Below, piece by piece: positions 60,625 through 64,000 of a stretch of DNA of 64,000 nucleotides. Where the stretch lies: NCBI RefSeq assembly GCF_023282985.1, contig NZ_JAGQDC010000007.1, forward strand, positions 1 through 64,000, read 5' to 3'. Source of the DNA: Serratia silvae (GTDB lineage: Bacteria > Pseudomonadota > Gammaproteobacteria > Enterobacterales > Enterobacteriaceae). Position 1 is the stretch's first letter. The number at the start of each line of letters is the position of its first letter. The translations under genes were made by a program, and so were the position numbers. Below the pieces are notes generated by a model. The model saw only the letters and a program-made list of their open reading frames with translations, was not told the origin of the DNA and did not search any database.

Positions 60625-61991
60625 GCCTCCTGTTGGAACGTTTTCAACACCTGTAGGAACTCAGCGCTGCTTTGCTGTTGCAACGCGTGGCGCCCCTGCT
60701 CAATCACCTGCCGACCGGCAACAAACACATCGCGGATCTGCTCTTTGCCTCCGGCAAACAGCCAGCGGTTGAGGATAGAAACATCGGGCGCAGACGCCAG
60801 ATAAGGATCGTCGCCATCCAACACCAGCCAGTCTGCACGGTAGCCAACAGCCAGCTTGCCGATTGCCGTACCACAAGCCTGAGCTCCACCCTGTAATGCC
60901 TGCTGATACAGCACGTCTGCCACGGCGGGCTGCTCTGGCGTGGTCAGTCGGTTACGGCGCTGATCGCGCAACCGCTGCCCATACTCAAACCAGCGCAACT
61001 CCTCCACCACGTTTAAGGAAACGTGGCTGTCCGAACCAATCCCCCAGCGCCCCTGGTGATGCAGATAACTGTCGCCAGGGAAAATGCCGTCACCCAGATT
61101 GGCCTCGGTGGTCGGGCATAATCCGGCTACCGCTTTGCTGCGCGCCAGTTGCTCAAGCTCTTCACGATCCAGATGAGTGGCATGCACCAGACACCAGCGG
61201 CTATCCACCGGTAAATGTTCATACAGCCAGGCCACCGGGCGTTGACCACTCCAGGCCAGGCAGTCGTTGACCTCTTTTTGCTGCTCCGCAATATGTATAT
61301 GCACCGGTAAGCTCTGGTCAGAGGCCGCCAGGATCTGCTGCATCTGCCCCAACTCAACCGCCCGCAGCGAATGGAAGCATAACCCCTGATTCTGCAAGGG
61401 TTGGCCAGCAAGTTGACGAGCTATCACCTGTTGCTGTTCGAGGTAGCTCTCCGCACTCTGAATAAAGCGCCGTTGCCCCGCTTGCGCAGGCTGGGCACCA
61501 AACCCGGCATAGCTGTAGAGCACCGGCAATAGCGTCATGCCAATGCCTGCCTGAAGCGCTGCCTCACTGAGGCGCCCGGTCATTTCACCCCGGTCGGCAT
61601 AGGCTTTTCCTTCCGGCGTGTGATGCAGATAATGGAACTCGGCAACCTGGGTGTAGCCGCCTTTGAGCATTTCGATATACAGTTGACGGGCAATAACCCC
61701 AACCTGCTCCGGAGTTAAGCGCTGAACCAGGCGATACATCAGATCGCGCCAGGTCCAGAAACTGTCTTGCGGATCACCCGCTACCTCAGCCAGCCCGGCC
61801 ATCGCGCGCTGGAAGGCATGAGAGTGTAGGTTCGGCATGCCCGGAACCACATCACCGTGCAGGCGCAGGCAACCGTCAGGGTCAGCATTGGTGGTCACTT
61901 GGGTCAATTGGCCGAGCTCATCAACTTCGAGCCGTACGTTGTGGGCCCAACCGGTCGGAAGCAGCGCGCGAGAGGCAAAATAAGCAGACAT
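60621..61991 (-). CDS. hutF: HutF, formimidoylglutamate deiminase
   Basis: 456-residue amidohydrolase that converts N-formimino-L-glutamate to N-formylglutamate and ammonia in histidine breakdown. Zinc ligands His56 and His58 in NLHSHAFQR, HIHIAEQQKEV and GIGSDSHVSLN are visible. Its presence means the five-step pathway via formylglutamate. First gene of hutF-hutD, divergent from hutC across a HutC box. Confidence 0.93.
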   Translation of the reverse strand: MSAYFASRALLPTGWAHNVRLEVDELGQLTQVTTNADPDGCLRLHGDVVPGMPNLHSHAFQRAMAGLAEVAGDPQDSFWTWRDLMYRLVQRLTPEQVGVIARQLYIEMLKGGYTQVAEFHYLHHTPEGKAYADRGEMTGRLSEAALQAGIGMTLLPVLYSYAGFGAQPAQAGQRRFIQSAESYLEQQQVIARQLAGQPLQNQGLCFHSLRAVELGQMQQILAASDQSLPVHIHIAEQQKEVNDCLAWSGQRPVAWLYEHLPVDSRWCLVHATHLDREELEQLARSKAVAGLCPTTEANLGDGIFPGDSYLHHQGRWGIGSDSHVSLNVVEELRWFEYGQRLRDQRRNRLTTPEQPAVADVLYQQALQGGAQACGTAIGKLAVGYRADWLVLDGDDPYLASAPDVSILNRWLFAGGKEQIRDVFVAGRQVIEQGRHALQQQSSAEFLQVLKTFQQEA

Positions 61992-62096
61992 AGCAGTATT
62001 CCAAAGTAGGTGTAACGGCTAAGAACGCACGGCTATCACGCCGTGCAGGTAAAATATTTGTAAACCAGTTTCATTCATCTGGTGAACGGATGCTTA

Positions 62097-62110
62097 CTTG
62101 TATATACATA
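62097..62110. promoter_or_regulatory. HutC operator between hutF and hutC
   Basis: CTTGTATATACATA contains the palindrome TGTATATACA (62099-62108), the HutC binding core. It lies in the 183-bp divergent gap 61992-62174, so it can control hutF-hutD and hutC. An ATATACGTAT stretch follows. Confidence 0.75.
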
Positions 62111-62174
62111 TACGTATCTTCAACATCAACAGTAAACTGGTGTTATTATTTTTTTATTTGACGAGGTTAACGTC

Positions 62175-62930
62175 GTGGTAGATCAACAGACCGTGTTGCA
62201 ATTGGCTGCAGCAATGAGCGAAACCCCCGCCCCGATCTATCAACGGGTCAAGCAGGCCATCGTAAGCCAAATCCGTGCGGGCCACTGGCAGCCGCATCAA
62301 CGCGTTCCCTCGGAAAGTGAACTGGTCAGCGAGCTGGGCGTCAGCCGCATGACCATCAACCGGGCCTTGCGTGAATTGACCAGCGAAGGCTTTTTGATCC
62401 GTATGCAGGGGGTTGGCACCTTCGTGGCCGAGGCCAAGGCACATACCGCGCTGTTGGAAGTGCATAATATCGCCGATGAGATCGCCGCCCGTGGGCACCG
62501 CCACAGCAGTAAAATTTTGCAGCTGACCGCCCGCCCAGCCAGCGCAGAGGAGGCGACGGCATTGGGGGTCCTGCCGGGCCAGCAGCTGTTCTACTCGCAG
62601 ATTGTGCATTATGAAAATGACGTGCCGGTGCAGGTGGAAGATCGCTGCGTCAACCCGCTGGCCGCCCCTGATTATATGAAGCAGGATTTCGATCGGGTCA
62701 CGCCCTATATTTACCTGACCCAATCCGCTCCGCTGACCGCAGGTGAACATATTGTCGAAGCCGTGGTGCCAACCAAACAGGAGCGAGAACTGCTGCAATT
62801 GGAAGACCACGAGCCGGGCCTGCTGATCCATCGTCGCACCTGGTCTGGCAAAATGGTGGTGACCTCTGCGCGCCTGCTCTATCCAGGCAGCCGCTATCAG
62901 CTGTTTGGCCGTTTTACCAATCAGGTTTGA
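62175..62930 (+). CDS. hutC: HutC, GntR/HutC-family repressor of histidine utilisation
   Basis: 251-residue regulator. N-terminal winged helix (about 18-85) with IYQRVKQAIVSQI, ESELVSELGVSRMTINRALREL and GVGTF; C-terminal UTRA domain with DRCVNPLAAPDYMKQDF. Urocanate releases it from DNA in related bacteria. Start GTG 62175 has GAGG upstream; ATG 62214 (MSETPAPIY) is a shorter alternative with a weak site. Expected to act at TGTATATACA boxes. Confidence 0.9.
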   Translation: MVDQQTVLQLAAAMSETPAPIYQRVKQAIVSQIRAGHWQPHQRVPSESELVSELGVSRMTINRALRELTSEGFLIRMQGVGTFVAEAKAHTALLEVHNIADEIAARGHRHSSKILQLTARPASAEEATALGVLPGQQLFYSQIVHYENDVPVQVEDRCVNPLAAPDYMKQDFDRVTPYIYLTQSAPLTAGEHIVEAVVPTKQERELLQLEDHEPGLLIHRRTWSGKMVVTSARLLYPGSRYQLFGRFTNQV

Positions 62931-62954
62931 GTTAGACAGAGCGTGCTACCAAGT

Positions 62955-62981
62955 GGGCGCAGTATATGCAGCGCCCCTACG
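62955..62981 (+). repeat. Short dispersed hairpin repeat, copy 3
   Basis: GGGCGC-AGTATATGCA-GCGCCCCTACG just after hutC; the arms pair perfectly. Same ends as the copies at 37597 and 41035. Confidence 0.55.
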
Positions 62982-63093
62982 GCCGGTTCCTGTACCGCTA
63001 AACCCTGCCTTTTTCGCGTGTCATCACATCTTGGTAACAAATATTTATCCCCTCTCTTGTCCCCGCTCAGCGAATGCGCTAGGTTGTTTTTAA

Positions 63094-63105
63094 TTGTATA
63101 TACAA
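63094..63105 (+). promoter_or_regulatory. HutC operator before hutI
   Basis: TTGTATATACAA, a perfect 12-bp palindrome, 21 bp before the hutI ATG and identical in core to the site at 62099. Placed to block hutI transcription. Confidence 0.8.
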
Positions 63106-63126
63106 CCATGTGGGAGCGGGAACACC

Positions 63127-64000
63127 ATGACGTCTGAGATCCACTGCGACAGCCTGTGGCACGGGGCCGATATCGTCACCATGCGTGACGGCAAGTATCA
63201 CATCATCAGCAACGGCGCGATTGCCGTGCGCGCAGGCAAGATTGTCTGGATGGGTGAACAGGCCGCCATGCCAGCCTTGACCGCAACCAAAACGGTGAAG
63301 CTTGATGGTGGCATCATCACCCCCGGCCTGGTGGATTGCCATACCCATCTGGTATTTGGCGGCAACCGCAGCGGTGAGTTTGAACAACGCTTGAACGGGG
63401 TGAGCTACGCAGAGATCGCCGCTCAGGGCGGTGGCATTATCTCCACGGTCAAGGCCACGCGCGATGCGGAAGAAGAGTTGTTGCTGGAACAAGCACTGTT
63501 CCGCCTGCGACCTTTGCTGGCCGAGGGTGTCACCTGCATAGAAATCAAATCCGGCTACGGCTTAACGCTGGCAAGCGAGCTGAAAATGTTACGCGTGGCG
63601 CGTCGCCTGGCAGAAATATTACCGGTCGAAGTAAAAACCACCTGCCTGGCCGCTCATGCCTTGCCACCAGAATATGCCGGACGCAGTGACGACTATATCG
63701 ACCTGGTGTGCAATACCATCATCCCTGAAGCCGCAGCAGCAGGTCTGGCAGATGCAGTAGATGCGTTTTGCGAACATTTGGCATTCTCCCCTGAACAGGT
63801 TGAGAGAGTTTTCGCGGCCGCAGAGCAAGCTGGCTTGCCGGTCAAACTACACGCAGAGCAGCTTTCGGCGCTTGGAGGCAGCGCTTTGGCAGCACGGCAT
63901 CATGCCCTTTCCGCCGATCACCTGGAATATGCCACCGAACAAGACGCGATAGCGATGGCGGCAGCCGGAACCGTGGCGGTGCTGTTACCCGGTGCCTACT
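63127..64000 (+). CDS. hutI: HutI, imidazolonepropionase (cut by window edge)
   Basis: The first 291 residues of the amidohydrolase that opens 4-imidazolone-5-propanoate to formiminoglutamate, the step before HutF. Metal motif [20 protein letters not shown] with His72 and His74, then [15 protein letters not shown] and IEIKSGYGL, and [12 protein letters not shown]. The C-terminal third (about 115 residues) and the stop lie beyond the window. GAGCGGG stands before the ATG, and a HutC box 21 bp upstream. Confidence 0.94.
   Translation, partial: MTSEIHCDSLWHGADIVTMRDGKYHIISNGAIAVRAGKIVWMGEQAAMPALTATKTVKLDGGIITPGLVDCHTHLVFGGNRSGEFEQRLNGVSYAEIAAQGGGIISTVKATRDAEEELLLEQALFRLRPLLAEGVTCIEIKSGYGLTLASELKMLRVARRLAEILPVEVKTTCLAAHALPPEYAGRSDDYIDLVCNTIIPEAAAAGLADAVDAFCEHLAFSPEQVERVFAAAEQAGLPVKLHAEQLSALGGSALAARHHALSADHLEYATEQDAIAMAAAGTVAVLLPGAY

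Overview
The window reads as chromosome of a Serratia-like enterobacterium (Enterobacterales, Yersiniaceae). Housekeeping proteins match the E. coli/Yersinia forms closely (PheM, IF3, L20, L35, ThrS, PheST, IHF-alpha, ProQ, Prc, HtpX, KdgR, TcyP, LetAB, RsmF). The accessory mix suggests Serratia: arn operon beside btuD, sitABCD, a membrane FAD dehydrogenase with tri-haem cytochrome, Csu-type pili, and a hut locus with hutF. The genus is inferred from gene content, not from a search. Layout: (1) 1-77 is the right end of an IS3-family element. It cuts a serine recombinase gene (75-716) that sits about 45 bp from a break in lplA; only the first 45 codons of lplA remain (759-896). This looks like one end of an integrative element that entered lplA and was later hit by an IS. 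(2) 954-8979 holds nlpC and the arnBCADTEF operon (lipid A modification with L-Ara4N, polymyxin resistance), with PmrA-like and PhoP-like boxes upstream of arnB. (3) 9376-11777 holds btuD, btuE and btuC. In E. coli nlpC directly follows btuD; here the arn operon lies between them. (4) 12024-19266 is the conserved thrS-infC-rpmI-rplT-pheM-pheS-pheT-ihfA block, with an AUU start on infC, the PheM attenuator and the thrS translational operator. (5) 19571-24784 holds a DUF2239 protein, a MATE exporter, MarC, a Ser/Thr-type permease and a PHP phosphoesterase, followed by about 750 bp without genes, partly AT-rich. (6) 25539-29403 encodes a periplasmic FAD dehydrogenase (small Tat subunit, GMC flavoprotein, tri-haem cytochrome c). 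(7) 29710-34459 holds emtA, an orphan GhoS-like protein and the Fur-box-controlled sitABCD Mn/Fe importer. (8) 34796-39907 holds yniA, yniB, hxpB, ydjM (SOS box) and tcyP. Between hxpB and ydjM is a KdgR-box promoter followed by a 71-nt hairpin element and a 56-codon kduD remnant. (9) 40078-51328 holds kdgR, htpX, prc, proQ, msrC, letA, letB and rsmF. (10) 51332-57322 is a six-gene Csu-type chaperone-usher pilus operon. (11) 57830-59757 is a small-gene zone: yebV, a C39-like papain-fold protein, an ASCH protein and three proteins of 35-62 aa. (12) 60049-64000 is the hut region: hutD and hutF leftward, hutC and hutI rightward, with TGTATATACA operators before hutF/hutC and hutI. A short hairpin repeat ending in GCGCCCCTAC occurs about four times. 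No rRNA, tRNA or CRISPR was seen.
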